A stretch of DNA of 63,390 bases from Hondaea fermentalgiana (taxonomy: Eukaryota; Sar; Bigyra; Thraustochytrida; Thraustochytriidae). Location of the stretch: NCBI GenBank assembly GCA_014084085.1, contig NPFB01000097.1, positions 1 through 63,390 of the forward strand, in the 5' to 3' direction. The notes under the pieces were generated by a model. The model made no database searches, had not been told where the DNA came from, and saw nothing but the letters and a program-made list of their open reading frames with translations. Positions 42,901-51,530 of the stretch are shown one piece after another (position 1 is the stretch's first letter; every line of letters begins with the position of its first letter). The position numbers were made by a program, and so were the translations under genes.

Positions 42901-45900
42901 GTGCAGCGTATCCGCGCAAGCACATGGACCGCATGGCTCGCCGAAGATGACCACGCGCTTCTCCTTCGCCTCACGCACCCGGTGCTGACCCACATATCGT
43001 CTCCGCGCTTCGACAAGGCGTCTCTTTCCATTCGTGAAAGCGCGCTCGACATTCTTCAAGTCATGTACACCTGCCTGACGAAAAACCAGCTCGATCAAAT
43101 CTTTGCTGCAAAGTACGCAGGCCGCAATATTACGCGCGAGCTTTGCATCTTTGGCAAACAGGAATTGACCCGTCTCGGACGCGAAGGCCGCGCTGCGGCC
43201 AAGACCGCTGCGCACCAGCCGTCACCACCACCGCCAGGTGGTGAGAAGCCACCAGGCGCCGCGGACTCTGCAGTCCTCTTGCGCGCAATGCGCGCACAGG
43301 GTGGCTCCTACGCGAATGCCGTCTTTCAATTTATGTGTGTGGCACTTGCGCGCACGCAGTCTAAAGCCTCAGTCCTTGAGCGTTTGGTTTTTCAAATCGG
43401 CAGAGATGGCATGTGGGACGCCCTCGTTCCATTGCGTAAAAGCGTTGAAGACGAACCTACCTTTGCGGTCCAGTCAAACTTTGGCAATAGCATGCTCAGC
43501 GTCGAGGGCCTCTTGGACAATACAGAGCACCAGGGACTTCCAGTCAAGGCATTTCGGACGGCCGCGACCTTTTCAAGCACCCACGTCACGCAATACTCCT
43601 TTGCACCGCCAGAGAACCTCGCTGGCGCCAAGCTCAATAGCATGGTCATCGGCGACAGCGCGTCTCCCCCAATTCCGGCGGAGACCAGCGCTGACATGGA
43701 AATTGAGCTTGATGCGTCGGGTCAGATCACATCGTCCTCAAAAGCAAAAAATCCTGAGAGCGATCCTCAAAGGCCAAGTACCAAAACCAACGACGACAAG
43801 AAGGAATCAATCAAGATGGATGACGATGACAACAACAAAGCGGAGAGCGCTATTGCGTTAGAGTGCGCTGCAGACGAAGCTGAATCTTTGGAACTTGACC
43901 CACTCAATCGGCTTCCCTGCATGACGGGAGTCCTGGCCATGTTAGACGTCATGCGCAAAAAAGATCTCTTTGCGTGGACAAATGCAGAGGAAATCGATGC
44001 ATCCATCGTTTCCACAACGCCGGTATGGGTCGATTCGGTCATTGCAGCTCTCACATCGGGGACAGACACGATGGGTCTCGAGCTTGGAATTGGCGACAGC
44101 GCCGAGGCACAGGCACGACGCCGCTGCACCATCAATGTTCGTCTCTTTGGCCTCAAAATCATTCTCAATCGACCGACGCTCTTCGCACCGTTTGCAGGCT
44201 CGTTGCTGCGACCTGCGCTTCAGGTTTTGCTTGACCTCGAAGCGCCGTTTGCGTCAGACGAAGAGGCTTCCGCGCGTCGCGGCTTTCATTATCTCTTGCG
44301 CGACTTTTGTGTGTTGATAGGTCGTTGGGAGCGCGCAGTGCAAGGCAGTACCCGGTTCGCCGCTGGCGACGAGCAAGCTTGGGCAAATGCGAGCAAGTTC
44401 ATCGAAATCTTGATGACGCGGGTAGCGAGCTCTTCCAAGGCTATAATGACGGCTAATCTGCAGCTGGTCAGCATGATGATTGGGTTTTGGAAGAAACCAA
44501 AGGCCCAAACACAAGATGCAGGTGGCCTTGGCGTGCGAATTGAGCGAAAGATCATTGTCAAGCAGTTTCTTGCCGGCTCCAAAATGAATGAGCGAACGCG
44601 AACCGCAGTTTTTAAAGCCCATACAATTCAACGACATGCCGGTCTTAATCTTTTGGGCATCATCATTGCTCATGGTTACGATCCGCTTGGAGACCCAAAC
44701 TTTACTGACGACCATAAACGCAAGTTCCTCTTGGGACTTGCAAAGAGCCTTCGTTGGAGGGACAAGCGCTTGAATCTCGTGGCTGCCGAAGTTTGTGGCC
44801 AGGTCCTCAATGTGCTTGACGACAAGAACCAAACCGACGAACTCGTCGACCTCTTCACGCAAGAGATTTGCAAGCTAGCCGGGCTTTGGATCGGTCAGTC
44901 TCGCAGCGATCTGTGGCTCTCCATTATGGCAACGCTTGTCGCCCCTGCAGAAGCTGATGCAGAAGCCAGATTCGCAAAAGTTTTGAACCGTCACACCCTC
45001 GACACCTTGCTCAAACTGTTTTGCAATCAACTCGGTACTGATGCTCAAGATATGGCCCTACGACTTCTCGAACAATTCTTGGCTCAGGATGACATCTATT
45101 ATGTGCGTCCCCCTGCAACGGCAGAGCAACAGCTGGACGGCGAAGCTTATGAGACTCAACAAAACATCGAGCGAGAGCGCGATGCCAAAGTACAGCGCGC
45201 AGAAGTTGCTGCGCAGTCAGATCGGGTCGCCGGTTTGTCTCCCCGAGAGCTCTTTTCTGCATTCCGCCCTGCCATTGCACGGTCTTTGGCTGTGCGCCCG
45301 GAATCTGCTGTCTCGATAATGTGCGCGCTGCGCATCTTACGAGGCCTGGTCGCTGGCATGGATCGAGCAGCGGAACCTTTTTCCGTGATTGATTGGTCTG
45401 ACCAATTCGCACCCAACATTATCAACGTCGCCCGAGGTCACGTTTCCCCCGCCGCACGGAGACAGGCGTACCGCTTGCTCATGTGGTTGTATCAAAGATT
45501 CGAGCCTCTTCGCGGCCATCGCGCCATCGTAGCTGCACTTGCCACGGGGCTGGGTGACCCAGATGCTGCAACGCGCACGGAGCTCTTTGCGTTTTGGGAC
45601 CATGAAGATCGTCTTCCAGACAGTTCCCCCTTTGATCGCTTCGTGCATTGTCTAAGTGCGCTCGACCCCGAGTACAGCTCGAAATCGGCAGCAGCATCAG
45701 CAGCGAGCAGCGATGGTGATGGCGAGCGTCAGACGTCAGCGCGGGCAATAACGGGCCTCGCAAATAAGTCTTCCTGGGTCGGTCATGTGGCCGGTCTCAT
45801 GCTCGCAAGCATACGCAAGATGAGTCGGTACAATGCGGAGTTTGGCGACGAGCCAGAAAAGATGGTCACACAGGGCCTCGAAGAGAGTGCGCAGTTCAGA

Positions 45901-48900
45901 CCGCTACGTGTAGATGCCTCGTGGCAACACTCGCAGGCAGGTGGTCGTGCGGGTGCTGGCATGAGCGGATCGCAGCCGATGGCGCCTTTGTTTTCGCAAT
46001 CAGCGCTGGCTGCATCTCAGGATGGAACACAAGGCTACATGGGCGGCCTCGCGCCGGCTGGAATGGTTCGTGCTACGCAGGACGCAGCTGATCTTCTCTT
46101 TACCCCGACAATGGCGCCTTCCACGCAGTTTACGGATGCCGGTAACATGGGTACGCAGGCAGATCTCGCCACGACGCTCCTTCCCGGGACGCAAAGAGCG
46201 ACGAAGCGGCGCCGAAGGGTTCTTCGAGGCACGCTTGAAGCAAGCAAGCGACAGACCGTGTCTGCGTTTACAGACGATGTTTTCTCCAAGGCGTTTCCCA
46301 TGCCAGCGTCGCGCGCTCAAAACAGCACCGGTCTTGTCGACCATGCCAATTCCTCCAATCAAAACTCTTCGAGCGGGGCACTTGGTCGTGCGCGTGCGGA
46401 TGATGGTGAGGAGGAAGACGACGAAGACAACCTCAGCGAAGGCGAGACGGCAGAGCTCGATGCAGGCGAGGGTCCTCGTCCGGACGCGTCAACAAGCGAT
46501 CTGTCTCGAGTCGGGAAACACAGTCGAAAGACCCCTGTTGGGGCCAATGTAACAAGAGCGACGCAAAGCTCGGAAACCAAGCCTCGTGGGACCCTTGCCA
46601 TGGGCGGCGCGCTGCCAAGCTGGCTCGAGCGGAGACGATTCGACCCCAAGCGCTACGGTCTTTCCTCTGCGGACCCTTCAGCACGTCAGATTGCCACCGA
46701 TTTTACGCCCAAAGCCAAAGCAGATAACGCCGACGTCTTTCGTACCGACGCATATCGGGAAAGACGGCGGCGCGAAGCTCAAAGGCGTAAAGATCGTCGG
46801 AGACGAGCAGGCAAGGTTCGTCTTTACCGCAAGTATCGAGCCGGAGAGATCCCTGATGTGGAGATTCCCATCCGGGATATGGTCGAGCCCATGATTGCCG
46901 TGTGCACAATGGATGCGCGGTCTGCGCAACACATTCTCGTGAGTATATTGCGCGGTATCTGCGACCGCCTCATTGGAACAGAAGCTCAATTCCGCGCTCT
47001 TGTCCCTGCTGGCACAAATAAGAAGCGCATGGACTGCCTGCAGGAGCTCCTCCAAGCCATGCAAATGCTCTTGCGCAAGGCGCGTGCTCAGCCCGATGTA
47101 GTAAATTGTGTCGAGGCTCTTATAGTCGTTGTCAACGAGGCGATCGACCGCGCTGGACCCATGACCTCTTTGCAAGACAGCGAGCAGAGTCCCGTGAACC
47201 TTGTGCCCCGCACGATGGCGGACGCAGCGATCGAGGCGCGTTGTGTCGCGTCTGGTATTCTTGCAATGGAGAGCACGATTCTTCGCACGCGGCGTCGCGC
47301 CAAGCAAATGTCAATGTCCAAGACCATGCAGGAAAGCCTCGTGGCAGACTATTGGCTGGAGCTTTTGCGTCTTTATGATGCATTAGGCGAGCAGGACGTC
47401 CTCACGAGTATTCTGTCCAATGCAATCCAAGACGAGCGGGCCCTCCACGCGCTAGAATTGCAAGAGTCTTTGAACTACAAAGCTGCAGCGGAACTCTATA
47501 TGAATCTCATCGAGGATGAGCACGGTACAGCTGACAGCGAGAGTGAAGCTGCAGCCAAGGAGCAAAAGCTTCGGTATCTCTGGCGTGGTCGGCTCGACTG
47601 TCTACTGTACGACCGCCGATGGACCAGTCTGCTCGAAGACCTCCTGCTCGAGTCTCATACTGCTCTCAATGGCTGGGAGAGCGACAGAGACAAGCGCGCA
47701 CAGCTTGTGCGCGAACAGCGTTTGCCAGAAAAGTATCCGGCTCTTCCCACGGCGCTCTGGGATCAAGGTCGCTTCGCAACGCACGTGCTACCGTACATGC
47801 GTGTTGGCTTGCACGAAGAGACGGAGTCCGAGCGTGCGGTTCGCTTCGTGCGCGAAGCACTGCGGGGCGAACGCACAGCATTTGAGACGAACGAACTGCC
47901 TCAGGTCGCAGAACGGATGCTCGCTCCAGAGGAACGTAGCGAGTGGCTCACCCGCTGGGCCCCTGTGGACCTTGTACTATACGACTTGGAGCAGAGCAAC
48001 TATGTTGCTGCGCGTGCGCGCGTTGAAGCGCGTCTCGGGGAATTTGCAAACACGTGGTCAAGTATTGGAGAATTCGGGCGCTCTTCGAAAAGAGCGCTCC
48101 TCAAGCCTCTCATGTCGCTCATGGATCTGCGCTCGTACTTTGAAGCGCGTGAAACGCTAGTGAAGAATGGCTTTGATGCGACGCGAAGTCTCGCGGTCTT
48201 TCAAGACCTAATTGACCAGTGGCAGCGGGCCACCCCGGCCAAGACCTTTGACTCGGCGGATGTCTGGGAATCAGTCAAGTTTACGCGCCTCAAGGCGCTT
48301 TCGGCGCTGGGACGAGAGATTGTCTCGCGGTTGCCCGAGCTTCGCACTGATGTAAATCTCAGGATGCAAGCGTTTGGCTGCGCTTCTATTCTTCAAGATG
48401 CAGTTGCGCTCACCGCCCAGCGACACTTTACCCTTGCTCGAGAGGATATACGCCGCGTGAAGAAGCAGCTGCGCGCCAACGCTCACGGCGGTGAACCCGA
48501 TGAAAAGCTCGCCATCGCCGTCTACGAGACGGAGGTGGAGCACTTGTTGGAAAAAACCATTTCCCGTCGTGTTCCACTGGATGAGCGTGTCAAAGACGTC
48601 ATGACGTCGATCAAGCTTGTCGATGGCGTCAGCAGCAGAGCCAACTCGCTCTCTGCGGACGCTCTCGCGGTGCAGGGGCGCATGGCGGCATCCGTGCACG
48701 CACGCGCAACCGATATTCTTTTGCAGATTCGTGATCACGGCGAGCCAGTTGCAACCCACGAAGAGATTCAGAAACATGCAGCCAAGGCTTTCATGGCTTT
48801 CACAAAGCTACCTCCTGCATCGGCAGGGCGGCTCGCCTTGTCGGAATTTCTCAGCCGAATGCTTCGTGAGTATGCTGGCGCAAGCCTTAATGACGCTGTC

Positions 48901-51276
48901 ACCTTTCTTGGCGAGGAGCGAACCGTGGAGGATCTCGCTGTTGTCTTCGTGAATGAGGTCATGACCGGCGCGCGCGCAGGCGCTTTTGAAGCCCTTGACC
49001 TTTTGCCGCGTGTGCTTTCGCTGTTGACCCGTCTCGGACACGTGCAGGCGTTGGCGGAGGCCTTTTCAACACAGGCTGAAGAGGTTCCTTCGTGGACATT
49101 CTTGCGCTGGGTGCCTCAGATCCTGGCGCTCTTGTCCAAGCCTGGTGTAGGCGCCTTGGTCCTCCCGGTGCTCATTCGGCTGGCCCATGATTATCCCCAG
49201 GCTCTCTCGGCAAGCTTCAACGTAAGCCGACAGTGCATGCAGGCGCAGCTTGACGCTAACACTGTCGAGGATGATCCCGTCGACGTTCGGTATCGCATCG
49301 ATCAGCTCGAGACAGCGCTGCGAAGTCAGCTTTTTACTTCGTTCTTGACCGCATTCCATGGATTACATCACCCCGAGCTGCGCATGAAGGCGGCCTTGAG
49401 CAAGCTCAAGAACAGAATGGTCCAGGGCGGACCCAAGCCACAGATGGAAGCCGATCTTGCGAGAATTTGGCGACGGGACGTACTCGAAGACGTCCTAGCC
49501 GTCTCCAAGAGTGGCGTGGGTAAAAGGGTAGGGCGTTACAACAAGCAGTATGCGCAGCAACACCGACGTCTGTTCGACTACTTTGGGAAGCACGGAGAGA
49601 CGATTTCCGCGGAAAAGGTGAAAATGTTCTTGACAAAATCGGCGCGAGGAGTTGGCGCGACCACGCAAGTACCTAGCAACGTGCCTCCTCTGATGGATCT
49701 CTCACAGTTTTCCGAGTGGCTGGCGGATTTTGACATGAGCAATTTCGCAGAAGGAATTGAGATTCCTGGACAGTACGAGAATTTGAGCATGCAAGCACCA
49801 CCGCGGGTCAATCAGCACGCACTCATTGCAAGCTTTTCACAAAGACTCAAGGTGATGGGGTCCAAGGAAAAGCCAAAATGTCTCGTCATGCGAGGAGATG
49901 ATGAGCGCGAGTACAAATTCCTTGTCAAGGGAGGCGACGACCTGCGCATGGACTCGCGCATCCAGCAGCTGTTCGGGGTGATGAACAAAATCTTCCAACA
50001 AGACGCGGCTTGTGCGCAGCGCGGCTTGCAGCTAAAGACGTACCGTGTGATTCCTCTGTCGCTGGACATTGGGTTGCTTGAGTGGGTGGAAAATACCAAG
50101 ACATTTCGTTCTGTGCTCGAAGAGCAGTACACGAGCCATCCTGATTTTTCTCTGATCGAGCGAGGCAAGTCCGCTTCAAGTGTCTCGAGCGCGAGTGCGC
50201 AATCTATAGGGTCAACACGCAAGCGCAAGCGCGGTTCGTCTGGGGGCGCCCAGAGCGATGATCGTAGCGAAGGCGGGCCCTCGTCAGAGGCCCCGGCCTC
50301 AATGTCTCATCAATCGTGGAAAGCATTTAAGGCGCTACAGTCGTGTTTCCGCAAGGTAAGCGCATCTGTGGGCTCCTCTGCAGACTACGCCAAGGTGTAC
50401 GATCCTTCGAACAATGCTCTCGTGATTGAGAATTTTGCCAAGGTGCCTGAGCTCGTTCCGGAAGACTTGATTCGTCGGCACCTATTGCACCTTGCGAGCA
50501 GCGCGGAAGGCTTTATTTCGATTCGCCAAAATTTGGCACGCTCGATCGGGACTGCCTGCATAGGCACTTACTTGCTTGGCATCGGAGATAGGCATCTCGA
50601 CAACATCCTCCTGAGTGAACGAGACGGGGCAGTCGTCCACATTGACTTTGGATATTCTTTTGGATTTAGCGTGACGCACTTGCCGATTCCAGAACTCGCG
50701 CCATTTCGACTGACGCGGCAGTTTGTTGGGGTCCTGCAGCCGCTACGTTCCGAGACGGTCCTCTTTCACAGTATGGTGCACAGCTTGCGCGCGCTTCGGG
50801 AGCAGCGCCAAATGATTACGCACGTGATGGAAGTCTTCCTCAACGAGCCCATGATTGACTGGACCCAGCGTATGCGTAAAGACGCTGGACAAATGGCGCA
50901 GCAAGCCGAGGCTGCTGTGGAGGGCGCGGAAGTTGTGTTGGAGGAGCAGGCCGGCACGCGAGACCATCGGATTGACCGTGCACGCCTCAAATTGGAGGGC
51001 GCTAATCCGGTATCGGTCATGGCCTCAGAAGTCAATGAGCGCCGATCCAAGACGGTGCCGCGCGACAACATTCTTCGTGTTCTTCAGGCATCTATCAGGA
51101 ACGGGCCATCTGACGCCACGGGATCCGCGCGCACCGACCTCGCCATTGATGGGTCTCAAAAGGAGTGGGAGACGCAAATGCTCTCAGAAGTGGACCAAGT
51201 TAACACGTTGATTGCCATGGCGACGGATCCAGGCATTCTTGCGCGTCAATGGGTTGGCTGGGCTTCGTATTTGTGA
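36982..51276 (+). CDS. PRKDC: DNA-PKcs-like PI3K-related kinase, intronless
   Basis: A 4764-residue PIKK in one uninterrupted frame. The N-terminal ~2900 residues are helical-repeat (HEAT-like). Residues 2997-3070 hold a dense SQ/TQ cluster followed by KRRRR (3075-3079), placed like the human autophosphorylation cluster. FAT-type repeats follow. The kinase starts near RGDDEREYKFLVKGGDDLR (about 4304), has DRHLDN (4536-4541) and DFG (4555-4557), and ends with a FATC tail containing MATDPGILARQWVGW. REYKFLVKGG, LLEWVENT and the FATC 'ATDP-IL-R-W-GW' favour DNA-PKcs over ATM, ATR or TOR. An insert with RKRKR (4413-4417) lies in the kinase domain. The expected role is DNA-end sensing with Ku in end joining. 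It is longer than human DNA-PKcs (4128). Divergent from TFIIE beta. Confidence 0.9.
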   Translation: MDQGPAASLREKLQELHAGERLDAGLDLLVDELEETLLSLQPGARAVLECSHLLLLRTEAPGLLHFLEQAVTQADPALSDKAEISLRAKLYSLVGRWIKRVGARSVVDYALDIRDVAFRAFKVETAADARRAALLPLQSLFELTAVFLDAQELAVDPLATALFRVAHSGPKVRPSVKKECLITLGILVNRYPPLFARDRTHEHMEKPLGDKLRQVCIAVLEKNAGVEDSKAENALVEGAFQCLQALLRHFPLCSSDERARLFKLIRDELNISSRQNRFEVPKRAALLLADQIQIFEPDVLRDPIDIYNALYTLSRSPHQKVRSPGYRGALAVLKTVGRSLADLAAAPGETPPHARDTMNSFMNTFRNILEHARDARGDASADASDAAATSSAKHHAEMLTNRDVELVINGYGYFAPAVLAFEDANVLRRLLHILKEASDTIDRNEEHLVPAFLSAETAASSTAGLLDSTTIGMTQANMEDETYTLFSSHKIAGDARFHLKRRTEQVVRHARFLRTYARIITHLPANKIDERDQILLDFLAREILFLGRAYPGLFAIDRVTVQRAIKSLTAALQPKGQALRRLLDLTIRPLLVQSCATIPRHSSSITLFHPETGAPETRLLFAYVPMWKFLFPHAAAPTDDGASPNYQTTSRANSNKKSHAEEDADDLDPHVGGPGLRAAADDGNNDNDDTEFDKDEADLLEQPKHQEQILDHFIQVVTKMTQALNLALRPRTPEEEESMRTDHDDDRADAADLEFGMEDPADLLNHTVATAANAEKLVPEKPLQYLTFLNLVELCSRVLPPGFAGLDAEKLVKWAPVLAQVILERSAIFPLVSGYYKLMHIVFNIPTENYIGHAQRFLDMAFMRSKQYQDELFSACLQCILAAPLCIVRSRHAQFEAAIIAALVTGGRAWPDLSSQAIDAIMLWFRGGVLDPAALQRILPHLGKFLSFKTQSNAAKLRTFETRADRARRLKGVKGSSSLGAGITADMDALDLRIVEFLGRIGGMNRFVLPSVEDSLAQGFRWDTQDRVSFNFRFVNHSLHVQLDDLIPRALDLARNAPQRQVKVAACELLHALVLFMVGRSNETARGSAASGASSQETHAMATIFSHLFPGLLHLAVDAEAVARQLFKPLVLQLAAWFAHQVDAENAEAMALLEAAMDNLKSKAGGSLRDVCAQVVGIFFKWSVKTRRHDQGRRAANVRSLLRRIYFLMRHPDPYQRLGACLAFENLYREFRENPDLVDENVLEFLENAMACLRLAHKDEQAIGTVAVAERAVNRLCRIISRRATILALPDESLPRRRFADLHEVIRWLFARISRRELAFRRKCRELFSIFVRVIDHDRKHAVQAWLADFKAGEPPAVPKPTDADFDLLLLDETKARALPFAIDSVADIPATVDNARSVGASRGVWIEDLTGRIDATHWLIRQHALDIFHDARPLLASLDAAAAHLLQDRDNAAEYSRSIVSSFVLSTLALLSELIQSMPNQVDLAACVPSAIILVFRLALHTRSPQRAFDRENVTIQQTFFPALERFVSAVANVPAVATQIKAMQPLILEQDAGESSLLASPGSSLADAEIGFRTKLRGHRILHRANLSFIENPAHTLSYLQRAVMGLGQDPPPMELKSGAAALDLALDLGWDPADLVRDALGKLTFYTNFQETVLHVLLARDSWNAASSPVLDALCGPEDLVRERAFEMLTAAADELAIRANLLGNQALAFVSSEIFTKHLVGSLHNLLTGPHTKLHAHIDSFWHKLGILLGRLLRLDPLAFHKEEGSDPEALHLKVATMIMQRLLAPEAAVTAKVDACTMLPLLFRGLTSNAPLKWHRWAAHQQDNQKEAKSTATSLMATPLEASALELVRESIVSRHFPVGTHDSLSSLERDDFVLLLKALFLALEKCGSIFLLRTLHRQLRDGKEHVYATHIADHLTNLVAALDVFSGAPGDEPALIMCRECTDTIFATSERTATLRSTFMSMLLLPLVQRIRASTWTAWLAEDDHALLLRLTHPVLTHISSPRFDKASLSIRESALDILQVMYTCLTKNQLDQIFAAKYAGRNITRELCIFGKQELTRLGREGRAAAKTAAHQPSPPPPGGEKPPGAADSAVLLRAMRAQGGSYANAVFQFMCVALARTQSKASVLERLVFQIGRDGMWDALVPLRKSVEDEPTFAVQSNFGNSMLSVEGLLDNTEHQGLPVKAFRTAATFSSTHVTQYSFAPPENLAGAKLNSMVIGDSASPPIPAETSADMEIELDASGQITSSSKAKNPESDPQRPSTKTNDDKKESIKMDDDDNNKAESAIALECAADEAESLELDPLNRLPCMTGVLAMLDVMRKKDLFAWTNAEEIDASIVSTTPVWVDSVIAALTSGTDTMGLELGIGDSAEAQARRRCTINVRLFGLKIILNRPTLFAPFAGSLLRPALQVLLDLEAPFASDEEASARRGFHYLLRDFCVLIGRWERAVQGSTRFAAGDEQAWANASKFIEILMTRVASSSKAIMTANLQLVSMMIGFWKKPKAQTQDAGGLGVRIERKIIVKQFLAGSKMNERTRTAVFKAHTIQRHAGLNLLGIIIAHGYDPLGDPNFTDDHKRKFLLGLAKSLRWRDKRLNLVAAEVCGQVLNVLDDKNQTDELVDLFTQEICKLAGLWIGQSRSDLWLSIMATLVAPAEADAEARFAKVLNRHTLDTLLKLFCNQLGTDAQDMALRLLEQFLAQDDIYYVRPPATAEQQLDGEAYETQQNIERERDAKVQRAEVAAQSDRVAGLSPRELFSAFRPAIARSLAVRPESAVSIMCALRILRGLVAGMDRAAEPFSVIDWSDQFAPNIINVARGHVSPAARRQAYRLLMWLYQRFEPLRGHRAIVAALATGLGDPDAATRTELFAFWDHEDRLPDSSPFDRFVHCLSALDPEYSSKSAAASAASSDGDGERQTSARAITGLANKSSWVGHVAGLMLASIRKMSRYNAEFGDEPEKMVTQGLEESAQFRPLRVDASWQHSQAGGRAGAGMSGSQPMAPLFSQSALAASQDGTQGYMGGLAPAGMVRATQDAADLLFTPTMAPSTQFTDAGNMGTQADLATTLLPGTQRATKRRRRVLRGTLEASKRQTVSAFTDDVFSKAFPMPASRAQNSTGLVDHANSSNQNSSSGALGRARADDGEEEDDEDNLSEGETAELDAGEGPRPDASTSDLSRVGKHSRKTPVGANVTRATQSSETKPRGTLAMGGALPSWLERRRFDPKRYGLSSADPSARQIATDFTPKAKADNADVFRTDAYRERRRREAQRRKDRRRRAGKVRLYRKYRAGEIPDVEIPIRDMVEPMIAVCTMDARSAQHILVSILRGICDRLIGTEAQFRALVPAGTNKKRMDCLQELLQAMQMLLRKARAQPDVVNCVEALIVVVNEAIDRAGPMTSLQDSEQSPVNLVPRTMADAAIEARCVASGILAMESTILRTRRRAKQMSMSKTMQESLVADYWLELLRLYDALGEQDVLTSILSNAIQDERALHALELQESLNYKAAAELYMNLIEDEHGTADSESEAAAKEQKLRYLWRGRLDCLLYDRRWTSLLEDLLLESHTALNGWESDRDKRAQLVREQRLPEKYPALPTALWDQGRFATHVLPYMRVGLHEETESERAVRFVREALRGERTAFETNELPQVAERMLAPEERSEWLTRWAPVDLVLYDLEQSNYVAARARVEARLGEFANTWSSIGEFGRSSKRALLKPLMSLMDLRSYFEARETLVKNGFDATRSLAVFQDLIDQWQRATPAKTFDSADVWESVKFTRLKALSALGREIVSRLPELRTDVNLRMQAFGCASILQDAVALTAQRHFTLAREDIRRVKKQLRANAHGGEPDEKLAIAVYETEVEHLLEKTISRRVPLDERVKDVMTSIKLVDGVSSRANSLSADALAVQGRMAASVHARATDILLQIRDHGEPVATHEEIQKHAAKAFMAFTKLPPASAGRLALSEFLSRMLREYAGASLNDAVTFLGEERTVEDLAVVFVNEVMTGARAGAFEALDLLPRVLSLLTRLGHVQALAEAFSTQAEEVPSWTFLRWVPQILALLSKPGVGALVLPVLIRLAHDYPQALSASFNVSRQCMQAQLDANTVEDDPVDVRYRIDQLETALRSQLFTSFLTAFHGLHHPELRMKAALSKLKNRMVQGGPKPQMEADLARIWRRDVLEDVLAVSKSGVGKRVGRYNKQYAQQHRRLFDYFGKHGETISAEKVKMFLTKSARGVGATTQVPSNVPPLMDLSQFSEWLADFDMSNFAEGIEIPGQYENLSMQAPPRVNQHALIASFSQRLKVMGSKEKPKCLVMRGDDEREYKFLVKGGDDLRMDSRIQQLFGVMNKIFQQDAACAQRGLQLKTYRVIPLSLDIGLLEWVENTKTFRSVLEEQYTSHPDFSLIERGKSASSVSSASAQSIGSTRKRKRGSSGGAQSDDRSEGGPSSEAPASMSHQSWKAFKALQSCFRKVSASVGSSADYAKVYDPSNNALVIENFAKVPELVPEDLIRRHLLHLASSAEGFISIRQNLARSIGTACIGTYLLGIGDRHLDNILLSERDGAVVHIDFGYSFGFSVTHLPIPELAPFRLTRQFVGVLQPLRSETVLFHSMVHSLRALREQRQMITHVMEVFLNEPMIDWTQRMRKDAGQMAQQAEAAVEGAEVVLEEQAGTRDHRIDRARLKLEGANPVSVMASEVNERRSKTVPRDNILRVLQASIRNGPSDATGSARTDLAIDGSQKEWETQMLSEVDQVNTLIAMATDPGILARQWVGWASYL

Positions 51277-51530
51277 TGGTACACTTTTTTTTTGGGGGGG
51301 GGGAGGGGGGGGAAGGGGGGATGCTGTCACGAAGTTTTGCTTTTCTTTGTGTTCAGATCTTGGCCAGAGCGTTCAAGCCTTTGGTCACTATGATTTCGCA
51401 AAAAGAGTGTGACGATTCTTCAAATTTCCTACTTCAATTATCAGGATGAATTGATTGCTTGTTTGATTCATTGATTGATTCATTCTGTGGGAACCTTGAG
51501 TGACAGAAGAATTACAAGGGATTGATGGAG
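51277..51530. other. Convergent 3' region with G-rich tract
   Basis: Just after the kinase stop a T9 run passes into a G-rich tract (51294-51319, with runs of 10, 8 and 6 G), which could form a G-quadruplex on the sense strand near the transcript 3' end. The next gene converges from the right. Confidence 0.5.
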
